64,000 nucleotides of DNA from Nageia nagi. Lineage: Eukaryota; Pinophyta. Below are positions 45,785-58,055 of this stretch, in pieces (the first letter of the stretch is position 1; each line of letters starts with the position of its first letter). Made by a program: the position numbers and the translations under genes. Below the pieces are notes generated by a model that did not search any database, was not told the DNA's origin, and worked only from the letters and a program-made list of their open reading frames with translations. The stretch is taken from positions 180,916,001-180,980,000 of the forward strand of contig JBITNC010000001.1 in the NCBI GenBank assembly GCA_050084985.1, given 5' to 3'.

Positions 45785-46312
45785 CATTAGAATTAAAGGA
45801 GTCAAGTAACCCCTCGAGGGGACCCACACTTAAATGCATAGTAGATTCTAGTTTCTTCTCATTAAGTCATCCATTATTTTCGTTTACATGTCGTCCCTCC
45901 ATTTTGTTCTAGCCATGTCCCATAAAGTCAACCTTCCCCACCATCTTGCTTGGTCGTGCCATCCATCCAAGTTGCAAAATTAACATCTAAATTAAGTGCG
46001 CCCAAAGACCTTTGAGCATTCATGCAAGTTTCCATGTTGAGTTGGGTCCCACGAGATGGCTAAGGGGATGTATGCATGCGCATTGCATTGATTGTTTAAG
46101 GCACAGATTCTAGACATTGCGTGCATGGAGGCTAACCACCTTTGGTCGTAAACATTGAATTCCGAGCTTGTCTACATTAGTGCGTCACCTTCATCAAAAC
46201 ATACAGGCTTGCCATGCATTGTACATCTCATTGTCTCACCTGCATCACCCCCCATTATGTCTGTTAGTCAATCTAGTCTCTGCTAACTTGGTTTGTTTTT
46301 GCAGGTTTAAGA
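45785..46312 (+). other. Leader between hairpin array and ORF copy 1
   Basis: Unassigned, ending in GTTTTTGCAG just before the ATG context at 46313. This looks like a splice acceptor; copy 2 has TTTTGTAG in the same place. Confidence 0.4.
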
Positions 46313-49300
46313 TGTCAAAGATCAATTCTAAATTGAGGAGAACCAGAGAACTCTAGCTGGCTAGATTGCTTGAGCCAAGTAAAATAGAGTTTGCCAATGA
46401 AAATCTCGAAGATCCATTCAAAGACGCCAAGTTGAAAAAAAATCTCTCAAACATTCGAGACACCTATTGGTCTCACATAGATCCGAGCCGGACACTACAA
46501 TCTATTAGCAAATTGGAGAAGAACCAAGTGCTTCATGAAATCATCGTCACCTCCGGGTTGGCTACAACCACCTTATTCCCATTTGGCACAACTTTTCTTG
46601 AACTATGTTGTGAAGTAGGCATGCATGCCAACTTTAAAGAATGCACCCTTTATGACACCAATTGCAACAAAATCCTTGATTTCTCTTGGGAGGGCATCGA
46701 GGAGGATTTCAAATGGAGTGGCGAAGGGTTCATCTACACTGAAAGAGATTCCTTGGATTACTACTGAAAATCCCAATGAGTTGGGGATCTCATCCGAGAC
46801 TACCTTGAAAATGAGAGCAAGGAGTTCATAGGGAACAAGTTGATAAATACAAAGAGGCAACATTTCTATGCCATTGTCTCGAAAATCATCAGTATGTTGT
46901 CTCAGGTCACTGGTGAGGAGGATGACCTCAAGTTCAGAAAGGAATTCATTGGTTTCATTGTAATAATTAGGAATAGACCAAAGATAAAGTGGAGTAAGGT
47001 GATAAGTGACTCCCTCCTCCAACAGTTGGCTCATTTTGGCACTTCCAAGAGATTTTACTTGAATTCCTATGTAGTTTATCCCCTCCTCCATGGCAAAATA
47101 GAAGATTGGCACATGCAGACATGGATAGTTTAAACAATCCTATGGAGAGCCTATCCCAAATGGTGGTTGGAATCTAGATGGGAGAACTATGTCATGAGAA
47201 ATGATGGATGGGAGTATCAAATATACAAGGAGATCAAAAGCAAGCAAATGGTGAAAAGGATATCTGACTCTGTTGTGGAAGCCATTAGAGGGCATGTAGG
47301 TTTCTTCTCGGAAGATCCTACACATACATACATTCGAGTCTAAGGCTCTGATGTCAGGTCTTATCTTTTGCCCTGCTATGCCAATAACCGTTTGATTCTC
47401 ATGGAGTTCTACAGGCAATTGCTATTTCTATATGAGAATGTATGGAAAAAAGAAAGATGCCACCATGAATCTCCCTATTTCCATTGGGGAGTATACTTGT
47501 TCTACTTGGCAGGAAGCCAAAGAAATGAAAACTGAATTGTCTTATTATCACTTTAGTGAGAAGCAGGCAACCTCCACTATGACCCTGAATGAAGAATTCA
47601 GGCCTTCTACAGGAGAGCTTTCAGGAACCCAATGATTTATGACTTATGAGCACCGATCTCTAGGTGGCAAGAGAGGTAGCAGAACATAAGAGAAACAAAT
47701 TCAGGAGGTGCATCAGGTATTGGTAGTTGAGGGCCGAATTGATTGAAGAATCCAGAGTTTTAATAAGCCTCAAATGACCCCAGCTGAAAAATCTACCTCC
47801 TCAATAAGAGTAAGAAGACAACAAAGACGAATAGGCGAACATGATATCTTGGGCAGTTCTGGACCAGAAATCCATTCCATCGTTAAGGGGATTACTAGGG
47901 ATGTCCATTTCATGGCAAAAACGGGGTATCTTGATTTCCCATTTCAGCAACTTAAGGATGCTACCCCAAAAGACGTCCCCATGGTGCCTATAGTGCCAAT
48001 CAGAGTGGAGAATTCCTTGGCTATACTGAAACTCCTGATGCCTGTAGAAGACCAAGTGGAAATTGAGTTCCCTGAACCAATTGAGATAGAAACCTAGATG
48101 GAAAATCAAAGTATCCCCATTGCAAACCAACTTGGAGAGCCTAATTGACCTCACCATTCAAGTTCTTCATATTCTAAGACATCCTCTAAATCTTCCAGCT
48201 CATTCGAGTCCAGTTCAGGTGAAGAAGGAGAAAAGATGGAAAGGGAGCATAAGCATGATAAAGACTCGCAGCTTGATACAAAAGACACTCAAATTTTGGA
48301 CGTTGATGGGGAGTCTGAGGTTGACATGGCCAATGAGACTTTATCGGCAGGATTAGTGTTTGTGAAACAGGCTGCTTCTTTTGAGTCCACCACTCCAAGA
48401 GGGAAGAGGAGATCTTCACCCAAGAAAGAAGTCCTTAAGGTGACCCCCAACAAGCCTTTGAACCTGAGAAAGACTCCTATAGTTGGAGGTGATGGAGGGG
48501 ATGAGGAAGATAGAGGCGAGAATGAAGAGTAGGGAAAGAAGAGAAAGCAATTGGAACATGGCAGCCACACACCATTGAAAATCATGGAAAAGTCAGTTGA
48601 AATTAAAAACCAACAGCTACGAATCGAGGAGATTCCCAGGGAGCTTGCTCCCACGAACACCGACATCACTTTGGCCAATATTGCGTCAAGTTCCGGTCCC
48701 CAAAAACAGTACAATTTTGACATTGATGCAGTCAGCAAGGACTTGCAAATGAGCTATTGCAGTGATGACGAAGAATCCGGCCAAAAGATGGAAAATGCTT
48801 CCGATGACTCCTTGATTGAAGAGCTCGATAGCTTCGTCTCCATGAAGAAGGATATTGTGACCATCAATAGGTGCTATTTGAAAAAGAAACATCCACAAGA
48901 TTTACAAGATGTGCAGGTCCACACTGAGGAGTTTAAATTCAAGAAGATTGGGTGGGCAGGACAAAAGCACGCCATCAATTATAACATGGATGAGATGTTC
49001 AACCAGGGCATTAAGAGGGAACATAAGATTAAAGAATTGAAGAAAGAGCTGGCTAGAAAAAACAAATTGGTGAAAGAGATAGAAGATGCCAAGATGTCCA
49101 TCAAAGATATTAAGCTACAGGCCTCCTTGAACATAGGTGTGATGGGAACCAAAGAAACCTTAGTGAACAACATAATGAGGATAGTCAAAGAGCTCTCACT
49201 TTATATGATCGCTCTTGTGGAGGATCAAAGGGCAGAGGTGAACATGATCGCGACCGTTTCTCAATTGCTATAGACTTTTCAGAATCATGAGCAAACTATT

Positions 49301-49815
49301 CAAAAGTTGAAGAGAATGTGTGTAGGGCAATTGGATAAGATGCAATATTGCCAAGAGTTCACCTACCATTTACGTTGGCTAAGATTTGCAGTAGGAGAAT
49401 GTGCCAACTTGATTAAGGAGAGGATCGATTTGTTGTTCACCCTGACCTTCTAGATGAGTCAGTTTGTCTAACAGATTTTGTTCATTAATGATGATGGTAG
49501 TACGAGGAGAGTTGAAGTCGTGGCCTCAGGAAGTTCATAACATCGTTCGGGAACATATCTTCACCAAGGACGTGAATCTGCTAAAGGCGGAAACGCACAT
49601 CGAGAATCAACAACAGTTGGTTGTTTGGAAGTTCCAAATGGAATGCACCTCACTACATTATGGATTTCCACAACAGGAAAGATGGGGACTTATTAGGAGC
49701 ACTCACCGTAGGACTTGCCAAGGCTAAGGCCTTCTTCGAGAATAGGTATCATGGGATTCTTGATGAGGTCTTTGCTGTCGCTTGCGGTGAAGCTGCCGGT
49801 CCCATAGAGGGATAG
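46313..49815 (+). pseudogene. Unrecognised long ORF family, copy 1
   Basis: The most complete copy, about 3.5 kb, would encode roughly 1150 residues if unbroken. Order: MSKINSKLRRTREL (46313), an N-terminal block with NLSNIRDTYWSHIDPSRTLQ and TTFLELCCEVGMH (to 46767); a second block (46775-47133) with GDLIRDYLENESKEF and VISDSLLQQLAHF; a third block (47140-47640) with YQIYKEIKSKQ, the motif YIRVxGSDVRSYLLPCYANN, ILMEFYRQL, and LPISIGEYTCSTWQEAKEMK; an acidic Ser/Glu-rich linker (47770-48540); a 240-codon frame (48551-49273) with a Lys/Glu coiled coil (REHKIKELKKELARKNKLVK); and a C-terminal part to 49815 with EVHNIVREHIFTKDVNLLKA. Stops and at least three frameshifts make it inactive. I recognise no known enzyme; no reverse transcriptase, integrase or protease motif is visible. 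Confidence 0.7.
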
Positions 49816-50940
49816 TGTAAAATGCATATTTTTATTTTATTTTTGATTGGTTATTTTAAGATAATTATTATTCTAACTTCCGCTGTGATGGATGAGTTTT
49901 TGCTCCCACAACCACAAGAGAACTTGATGATATGATGTGATGTATGAGCGGTATTGTGTAGCCCCAGTTTTGTTTTTGAAAGCAGTATTAGGGTTGATTT
50001 GTTGTTTTAGGGCAACATTGCAATTAAAATTAGGGCCACACTTCATTTAATGAGGTTGTCAGACTTTATGCTATAATTACCCTAGTTGGGCCATTTTTTG
50101 AGAGAGAGAACCTTTCATTGTGTGAAAAAGTTCTATGCTTGTTAGGAGGAGTTTCTTTTGAGGAAAGATTGAATGCAAAATTTTTGGGAAGCATTTTAGA
50201 GTTGAGGTTTCCAAATGTATGTATGATATATCATTTTGGGAAACTTTGTTATTAATGCAAGTATTGCTTTTCATTTCATGTAATCATGAATGCGTAGATA
50301 AGATGCTTGTTATGTTGTTGTGTTGTTTATACATTTACGAGCATTTTCTTTGAAAGTTCGGCACTTTAAAAAAGTTGATTGAATATCTTTCTTAAATGTA
50401 TGAATGGTTGTTTCCATGATTTGCATAAAGTTGTGGTATTTTGGGTTAGTTTGCCCTTATGCCATTTGATTAGAATCATCCACTGGGACATAGACAAACG
50501 AATGCTCCACCCCATTCCTTTTGTCCACCCTGACTACTACTCCATGCTCTTGCTTGGGAGTGATCTGGACCCATTTGTTTCATTCCTTGCTTGATAACCC
50601 AAGTGGGAATTCTTAATAAATCCGAGAGATAAAAGCCCCAAACCCTATACAATGGTGAAAATCTCACTTATCTTACTATCACCTACCAATCATTCCTATA
50701 TCTCTTCCTCATATTCCTTTTGCTTTTGTGTAATTCCACGTGAACATTAGTTGAGATAAAGCTCAATAGGTCCGCATAATTGTGAGTTAATCATCCTTGA
50801 GCGCGTACCTCACTTGAGCCATCCTGCACATGATAAACCACCATTGCTTAAAATTTGATGTATTTCAAAGGTAAAATCTGTTGTATTTTAAAGAAGCCTT
50901 GGAGTTAAAAGTTCTTTCAAGTGGGGGTAAGTAATGCTAC
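49816..50940 (+). other. 3' flank of ORF copy 1
   Basis: AT-rich. Near 50460-50620 there is a short similarity to the 3' flank of copy 2 (GGACATAGACAAACGAATGC here and GGTGGACAAAAGAATGCTTG near 61282), in the same relative place. This suggests a shared 3' untranslated region. No terminal repeat was identified. Confidence 0.4.
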
Positions 50941-50947
50941 TCCAACC

Positions 50948-51720
50948 TCAGGCGGTGTTCTTTCCCATGGGGGGAAAGGAATGCACGTCAACAAAGAGTA
51001 CTCTCAAATAGGTGTTCAAGGAGGCCATCTCAATAACTTTGTCATGGTAGGTAATCTGGATTTGATCAAATGTGTGTCTGGACACATTAAAGGCCAAAAC
51101 ATTAGTCTTGTTGAGATTCACTACTAGCTCTTGCTTTGCACTAAAGGGGTCCAAGGAATTCACCAAACATTGAAGACCCTTTGTGGTATGTGAAAGAAGA
51201 ACAATGTCATATGTGAAGAGGAGTATAGGGGCCGCTACTCCTCTTTTGATAGGGCTGTTTAATAATACTAGTATCATGGGTACACGATTACAGTATAGGT
51301 ACCCGACTATTGTGGAGGCAACCTATCTTAGGACCTATGATCTCTAACACGAAGGACTTACCAATGTAAAGCTCAAAGAGTGTTGGAGAGAGTGGTCACC
51401 CTTGCTTCACTCCAATGGTGTTGAGAATGGTATTTGAGAGTTCTAAGGTACGAATTCAACCTAATAATGTCTCATAGTCATGATGGTCGTGAGGCCAATT
51501 TGGAACTCCTAAAGGACTAAGTCTATCCATGAGTTGATGGCAGGGAACCGTGTCAAAGGCCTTCCGAAAGTCCACAAAATAGGAATACACCGTGTTGTGG
51601 CCTCCACAACATGCCCCAAATTCTTAGCTAATTTGGAGACCCATAATTTTGCTAAGGGGATTTTGAAGCAAGGAAGTGGAAACAAGGGCTTATATCATTT
51701 TGAATACTTGCCTCCAAGGC
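50948..51720 (-). pseudogene. LINE reverse-transcriptase fragment (minus)
   Basis: Minus frames give GVKQG, LSPTLFELYIG, then LLFTYDIVLLSHTTKGLQCL, ELVVNLNKTNVLAFNVS and LNTYLRVLF. They align in order with LSPTLFGLYID, LRFADDIVLLSHTIEGLQDL, ELTINLSKTKVVAFNVS and SYTYLGVLF of the LINE at about 39480-39820. The catalytic box has FADD changed to FTYD. It is a truncated copy of the same family. Confidence 0.85.
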
Positions 51721-51850
51721 AGCACCCAATGTGTCCAATTTTGATTTTGAGGGAGCCCAAATAGATAAGGCCAAGAAGTAAGGTGAAAGTTTGGCTAAGT
51801 GTTGAACATAGGTGAAATTTTGGCTAAGTGTTGAACATACATCCTGTTCC

Positions 51851-52620
51851 TAGGCGCATGTTTGGCTCTAGACATCGGGCGTGTCTCCCCCAGGACTTGC
51901 GCTAGCCTTGTAGGGGCTCCACAAGGTGATTTCAAAGGTCCAGGGCCGAATTTGCCTAAGTGTGACACAAGATCAAGCCAGGCGCGAATTTGGACAAGAT
52001 TGGATCTCATGGCCCAATGCAAACATGCGCCAAGTTAAACCCATGTTTCCCGTAGTACACATGCCAGCCTTGAGAACCATTTTAACCTCATCTCGACTTG
52101 GACTGGGATCCACCTCATATTCTTGGGCGCATGTTGAGCCCAAGACAACAAGTTTGTCTCCTAGATGATGTGCGTGGGCCCAAGCTAGTCTTCATGAGCG
52201 CATGTCTAGCTCAAGACACCAAGTTTGACCACTTGGAGAGATGCGCTTGAGCCCAACCTTCCTTTTGAGCGCATGTTCGAGTCAAAACACCAAGCATGAC
52301 TTCCCCTTGACTTGCGCTTGCCCCCTCTACCTGTCCCAGGGACTTAGAACAAGATCAAATGCCCAAATTCACCCCTGAAACGACAAGCACTTGTCTTTAC
52401 CCCCTCTCTCGAGCGCAATATCACATCTAGGCACTGCTCAGGTCCACCCTATGACTTGCGCTAGAGATCCTTGTCCAGTTTGGGCACATATCCAAAGCTG
52501 GACAAGCCCTATGACCCCGCTTGGATTTACGCTAGCCTCCCTGGCTCTCATCTTGGTGCACATCCCAACTTGGATGCCCTGTTTGACCCTCCAAACCCAT
52601 GCGCTTACCCCATCCAGGCT
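51851..52620 (+). repeat. Array of GCGCATG...TTGCGC palindromic units
   Basis: At least five units (about 51851-51907, 52122-52180, 52195-52253, 52265-52320, 52409-52466) start like GAGCGCATGTTTGGCTC, pass through CAAGACACCAAGTTTGAC, and end like GACTTGCGCTTGAGCCC. The ends GCGCA and TGCGC are complementary. The design is the same as the 44412-45784 array but the sequence differs. No ORF copy follows directly; the region may be the leader of a truncated or nested member. Confidence 0.65.
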
Positions 52621-53900
52621 GGCTGACCTAAAATTTCATTCAACAACGCTTTGGAAAATGTGCCAAAATTAAATGAGCATTTACCAAGGAGGTGTTGGGA
52701 TGCTTTTCTTTCCCATTGAGACCCTCTGATAATCGCGCATGGAACATAGGAGATCCCAAGCAACATAGTTGGGAAAGCGTTACCAATTCCCCTGTTTGAA
52801 AAGGATTGGGTACCTTCAAGGCTCTTGTCGAAACACCTACTCAATGACTCAACGTTATGACATTGTAGGTATGCTTGCCAAGCGAGATCTCGTGCTTGGG
52901 CAAGTGTTTCTGGTCTAGAGATAGATGAAAGAATGTGTGATATCCCTCTTTGGAATTAGCTTCAATGGAATGGAATAAGAGGTAGCAATCTGTTAACCAA
53001 GGTTGTTTTATTTGATGTATAGAGTTTATTCGAAATATATGTGTGTGGACTTAACAATTGTATTTGGGTTTTGAAAGCATAAAGAAAGCATAAAGAAAAT
53101 ACTGTAAAGTGAGAGACTGCACTTGTGAAACGGAAACAAATGCTTGGTCAGATACCAAACAAGTCACCATGATGAAGCATTGTCTAAAAAGTTCATCCTT
53201 TGATTAGTTTAGGGATTTCATCCAATTCATCCAGCTTTACGAACAAACAACTATGTTCGAGTTGTTCCAAAGAGGAGTGGGGAGGAATGCCGATTGCGAG
53301 CAATAAAATGAATGTGGCGGAAGAACGTGGGAAGAACAAGAGTTTGGATGTAAATCTCTAGATTGATGTCATAAAACAGTAAACAAATTCAGAATACCTC
53401 ATCTACATGCATGTTGTGAGCCAAGCAGCTATCAAAGATTGATTTCCAACACTTTAAAGAATAAAGCAATGATACATTCCGTAAAACTCGCAAGTTTTCA
53501 AAGGAAGGACGTGAAAGTGTCAAACGAGCAATGATAATCCTTAAGAAACAATTCACAACACCAGAAATGAATAAACAAGCTTGATCTTTGCCTTAACCAC
53601 TTTTTATTAATTTATAAAAGAGTTGTGCAAGGATACATCAATTTGCTCCTCTACAAAAGTTTCACTTTTTCACAAAATGAGCTCTGGTGAAAATGAGACC
53701 CCATGTCTCTTATTTATAGACTTTTGGAAACCCTAAAAGTCACTATTGAAACCCTAGAAATGAGTTTCAAAACCCTAACCCTAATTTTAACACTAACAAC
53801 TATTTACAAGCTAATTGAAAATGCTAATTAAGATTACAATTGGACTTAGTGGAAATCCACTAAGTTGGCCAAATATTTGGCTTACATATCAAAAACTTGC
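52621..53900. other. Unassigned repeat-region DNA
   Basis: No coding or clear repeat structure. Near 53700-53790 there are several AACCCTA/AAACCCTAA motifs, too few and irregular to be telomeric. Confidence 0.35.
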
Positions 53901-55079
53901 CAAAATAGACCCTTTTCTATTCTGGTGATGGTGAGAAGATGGCTTGTACATTTGATGCGATTTTGGCTTCAAAGTCATCTTCCATGAATGTTTCTACGTT
54001 CTTGATGGCCCGATGGATTGTTTGGAGGATTCCTTTGTTTGGTAGCAAATGCTCTAGTATGGCCTTATTGGTTTTGACCATTTCCTTGCACCAGGTGGCA
54101 AGTTTGACTCCTCCTTTCATATGTTTTCCTGACATTGATGTTCTGTGTGACTAACGCCATCTCGTCCTGTTCAGGTGGACAATATAGAGTTAGAAGAGTC
54201 CTGGCAAGCTAATGGCACTTTCTGGGCAAACAGAGAGGGATTTTGGAAAATTGGATTTTTGAGTTTTACTCTTAAGTATGCCAAAATTTGCAAGGTGCAA
54301 GGTCTTTTGAGTGAGTTTGGGATAACACAAAGGTAACTGACTCAAAGGAAAATGCCTTGGCAAGAATTTGGGATTCTTGGAGAATTTTCAAATTTTGGCT
54401 CAAAAGTTGACCTTTTCAACAGGAAAAAAGGGTGAAATTTGGCAAACTTGCCAAATGGTGCTGGAATCAAGTTTTAACTCCTTGGATGGGGAATGAGTGG
54501 GGAAGGTGTTTTAAACTTTGAAATGGCCAAAAAGGACTTCAAAAGCAATTTTTGGAGTTTTGGGAATTTTTTTTGGGGTTTTTTGAATTTTTTGTGAAGA
54601 AATGGGGATTTTGGGCACTTAGGTCTTGGATTATATGTATTTTTTTTGTTTTTTTGCTGAAAATAAAAGTTGATCACAAGGATAAAGGGTATCCAAAAAA
54701 GTGATCAAACTTGAAAGCTGAAAAAATAAATTATGAAGTGTTTGAGGCTTGGGAAAATGGGATTTTGGTATGAAAATCCTCAAAAACTTGGAAAATGGAG
54801 TTCATGTGGGATGGAGGATGTTGGACCTTGAAATTCAATGGAGTTTGGAAGGATGGAAGTGGTGCTAAGTGTTCAAATCATGCTCCAAGGGTGAAAATGG
54901 GCTCTCTTCTTCACTTCAACTCGCCAATTCTCAAAATTTTTGTAAGCATAAGGGTGCAAAATGGGAGTAGTGAGTGAAATGGAGGGGTATGGCTGTATTT
55001 ATAGACTTAGGGAGTGAAATAGTGCCACATGTCAACACCACATCAACCCTAGGGCGAAATTTTGCATTTTTGGCTTTTT

Positions 55080-56390
55080 CTCTTCATGCCCAATGTTGGG
55101 AAAGTGGTCCAAAAGGTGGAAAAAGGGCTGGACCTGCGCCTAACTCTAGAAGGAGGGATTTTGAACCATTGTTTGGGGTCAAGAGGCAAATATGACAGGT
55201 TTAGGATGCTCTTCCACCCCCATACTTCAGATTTGGACTTTGAATTTTGAGTTTTTTGAAGAGAAATGTCCAAATTTTTGAATTTTTCAGCCCTTGAATC
55301 GTTCTTGGAGGAAAAAAGATGGATTTTGGGAGTTTTTGTAGGCCAAATTGCACAAATGATGGGTCAAAATGGTGTAGAATCACACCACCTATTACATGGA
55401 AGCATAAAATATCACTTTTGAGCAATTTTGAAGGTCAAGGAGGTTAGGTGCAGGTTTTGAAGGTTTTGGGCAAGTTTGGAAATTTGAGAAGTTGAGGGAA
55501 AACTCTCAAAACTCCCCCCTAACTTTTTGGGAGGCAAATCTTGAGTTTTTGGGAAAATTTCAAGAGACAATATTGATCTCTTGTGAATTTGCCACCCCAT
55601 CTTTTTCTTCTTTTTTGATTTGGCCATTTTTGGAAAATTTGGAAAATTTTTGAGCTCTCTCATTGACTAATTGAATTTTGATAATTTGAGGAAGTAGATC
55701 TCATTTTTTCGGAAAACTCAAATCATCAATCTTGTGTGAAATCCCATCCTATACCCCATGAAGATCAAAAATTTCAATTTTTTGCAATTTCGGGGCACAA
55801 GAAGGGTAGGCGTAAGATTTTAGGGGATTAGGGAGTTTTAGAATTTTGAGAAAATGAGTGAAAACACCCAAAATCAGCGCCTAACTTTAGAAGGGGCAAA
55901 AATTGTCCAATTTCGAAAATTCCAAGAGGAAAAGTGCCTAATTTTTTATTTACCACCCTTCCTCTTTCTTAGATTTTCATTTTGACACTTTTGGAATTTT
56001 AGAAAATTTGGAGCATTCCTATTGGCTGTCCTTTTGCTTATTTTTCTGTTTTTTTCACTTTTGGTGGAGCAAAACTCGTCGAAATCGTGGACTTGAAAGA
56101 CCAATTTGATGTAGAATTGCGATCCCCATGCTCCTGAGCTCATAAATTGCCATTTCGGATCAATTTGGGCCTCCCAAAAGGTAGGCGCAGGTTTTGAAGA
56201 AAATAGGCCATTTTTGAAATTAGACTGAGTGAGGGAAAACTTGCAAAACTCCCCCCTAGATTTTTGGGGGTCAAAACTCGAGTTTTGACGACATTTCCAA
56301 GAGAAAAGTGGCCTTAATTTGTCATTTGGCACCACATCTCGCTCTCAGATTTTCATTCCGAGCACTTTGAAAAAACTCACTTTTTCGGGG
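55080..56390 (+). repeat. About 370-bp degenerate tandem units upstream of ORF copy 2
   Basis: Units beginning near 55443, 55806 and 56181 (spacings 363 and 375 bp), with an earlier partial near 55131, share AGGCGCAGGTTTTGAA, GAAAACTCxCAAAACTCCCC, CAAAACTCGAGTTTT-like and CACCxCxTCTTTCTTAGATT segments. The forms AGGCGCAGGT (56182) and ACCTGCGCCT (55132) are complementary. The sequence is G- and T-rich and repetitive at several scales. Confidence 0.6.
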
Positions 56391-57065
56391 TCAACCCGAA
56401 GCTTTTCGGACACCAGAATGGTCATTTTTTTATTTTACCACTCTAGGGCACTCAAACTTGTTTTCCTCATCCATTTTGGGCTATATTGCACACTCCCAAT
56501 CTTTCCCGGCTTTTACGGGCCCAAAAAGTGCATTTTCGTCCATTTCTGGCATTTCAGGGCTCTAAGTATGCATTTTGACCATTTTCGGCATTTTCGGACA
56601 TTTGTGACCTTGAACGATGAAAAAAACGGTCATTTCTTGCATTTTCGTGATTTCGAGCTCAAAATCTACATTTCCAGCCTTTTCGAACTCAAGATATACA
56701 AAAACAACCATTTCCAGCATTTTTGAGCATTTTCGAGCACTTTGAGCTCAAATTTGCACTTTTGGTCATTTTCGAGCTTTCCAGGCTCAAACTGTGCCAA
56801 AACACACATTTTTACTATACTATCGGACTCAAAACTACCAAAACGTGTTTTTTCGTGCTATTGACCATTTTTTGGCTCTCCGGGCTCAAAATTGACAAAA
56901 ATGCACATTTTGGTTGTAGATGCTCTTTCTAGGCTCAATTTGTGCAAAAACGCACATTCTTGTGTTATTAATTGTGTTTATTGCTTCCAGGTTCAAACTG
57001 GACCAAAAACACAGCTTTTGTCATTGTGGCATCTTTGTTGCTCAAACTTGCCAAAACGACACCCA
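56390..57065 (+). repeat. About 70-bp degenerate repeats (GGGCTCAAA...CATTTTCGAGC)
   Basis: Recurring CATTTTCGAGCxxTCCxGGCTCAAA, then CAAAAACGCACATTT. At least eight loose copies give about 70-80-bp periodicity. The GAGC and GCTC ends could pair. It lies about 1 kb upstream of ORF copy 2. Confidence 0.6.
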
Positions 57066-57441
57066 TTTCGCCCTGATGGTCACTCATCCTTGTCACCCTG
57101 ATGGTCACTCTTCCAAAACTTCAGTGTCTGGTTGCTGTCGTGCTCCAAATCACCGTCCTGTAAGATGTTGCTTGAAATTGGGCCCTAACTTGGCCACTGG
57201 CTGAGCTGAACTCTCTTCATGACTCCAAGGTATGCTCGTTTGTTGCTTTGATCATCTGGCCGCTTTGGGACTCCATACTGGCCATAGGTTGATCATGCCC
57301 AGGCAATGTCGCTCATTGCTGTTGCAAAAATTGGGTCCCCAAAATGCTGCATCTTGGGGTGTGTTGTGTGGGCACAACAGGAGGCATGACCAACCTCACC
57401 CTAGAAATGGCTGACCAAACCCTAGAAAAATCCGTCTTCAC

Positions 57442-57449
57442 ATATAAAA
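57442..57449 (+). promoter_or_regulatory. TATA-like box upstream of ORF copy 2
   Basis: CACATATAAAAGGAGGGAGG followed within 40 bp by a CT-rich initiator-like tract (CAATCTCTCTCTCTCTCC) and a splice-donor-like AAGGTGAGCG at 57510. With the acceptor-like TTTTGTAG before the ORF, this suggests a capped and spliced leader. It is sequence inference only. Confidence 0.5.
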
Positions 57450-58055
57450 GGAGGGAGGATTACCTCATTCCACAATCTCTCTCTCTCTCCTCAATTCTTC
57501 TAAGGCATCCAAGGTGAGCGCATTCCATTTCTGAGCTATGGAAGAACAACCAAGTTGAAATCTAATCCTTGACAAGCGCCAAAAGTGAGTGGATTGAACC
57601 CCAATGTTCTTTCATTGTTGACTTTGTTTTGCATGAGTATTCTTGAGTGTAAGTCTATTCCGGAATAAGCATCTTGTCCCCTTTGATCTCGAGCGCTAGC
57701 CTTTATGATCCCCTAGACCTCATGCGATTGCACCAAAAACTCCTTCAAGCCCCATCGCAAGCGATCCTAGCCAATATCTTGGCTTAGACATCGAGCTAGA
57801 CCCCTATGATCCATGTGCTTGGGTTCCAAGGCCATCCACCATCTCGTGTCACGTGCCCATTCGACGCTTTGCTCCCTTGCGTTAGTCATCCTAGCACTCG
57901 TACACCCTTGGGATGCCAACGTAGCCTCACCCTCACCTGTGCCACACCCTTAAGACCCATGTTGGCTCTCTTTGATCGAAATCCACCAAAAGGCCAACAT
58001 CCTCACTCTAAACTCGCCGCCCAACTCACTTTGTTGCGTTTTGTAGGGAAACTAT

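Noticed and set aside
44412-52620. CRISPR-like arrays
   Set aside because: The units are degenerate, palindromic at their ends and irregularly spaced, in plant nuclear DNA; no exact repeats or uniform spacers.
53740-53800. Interstitial telomere repeat (AAACCCTAA)
   Set aside because: Only a few imperfect units mixed with unrelated bases.
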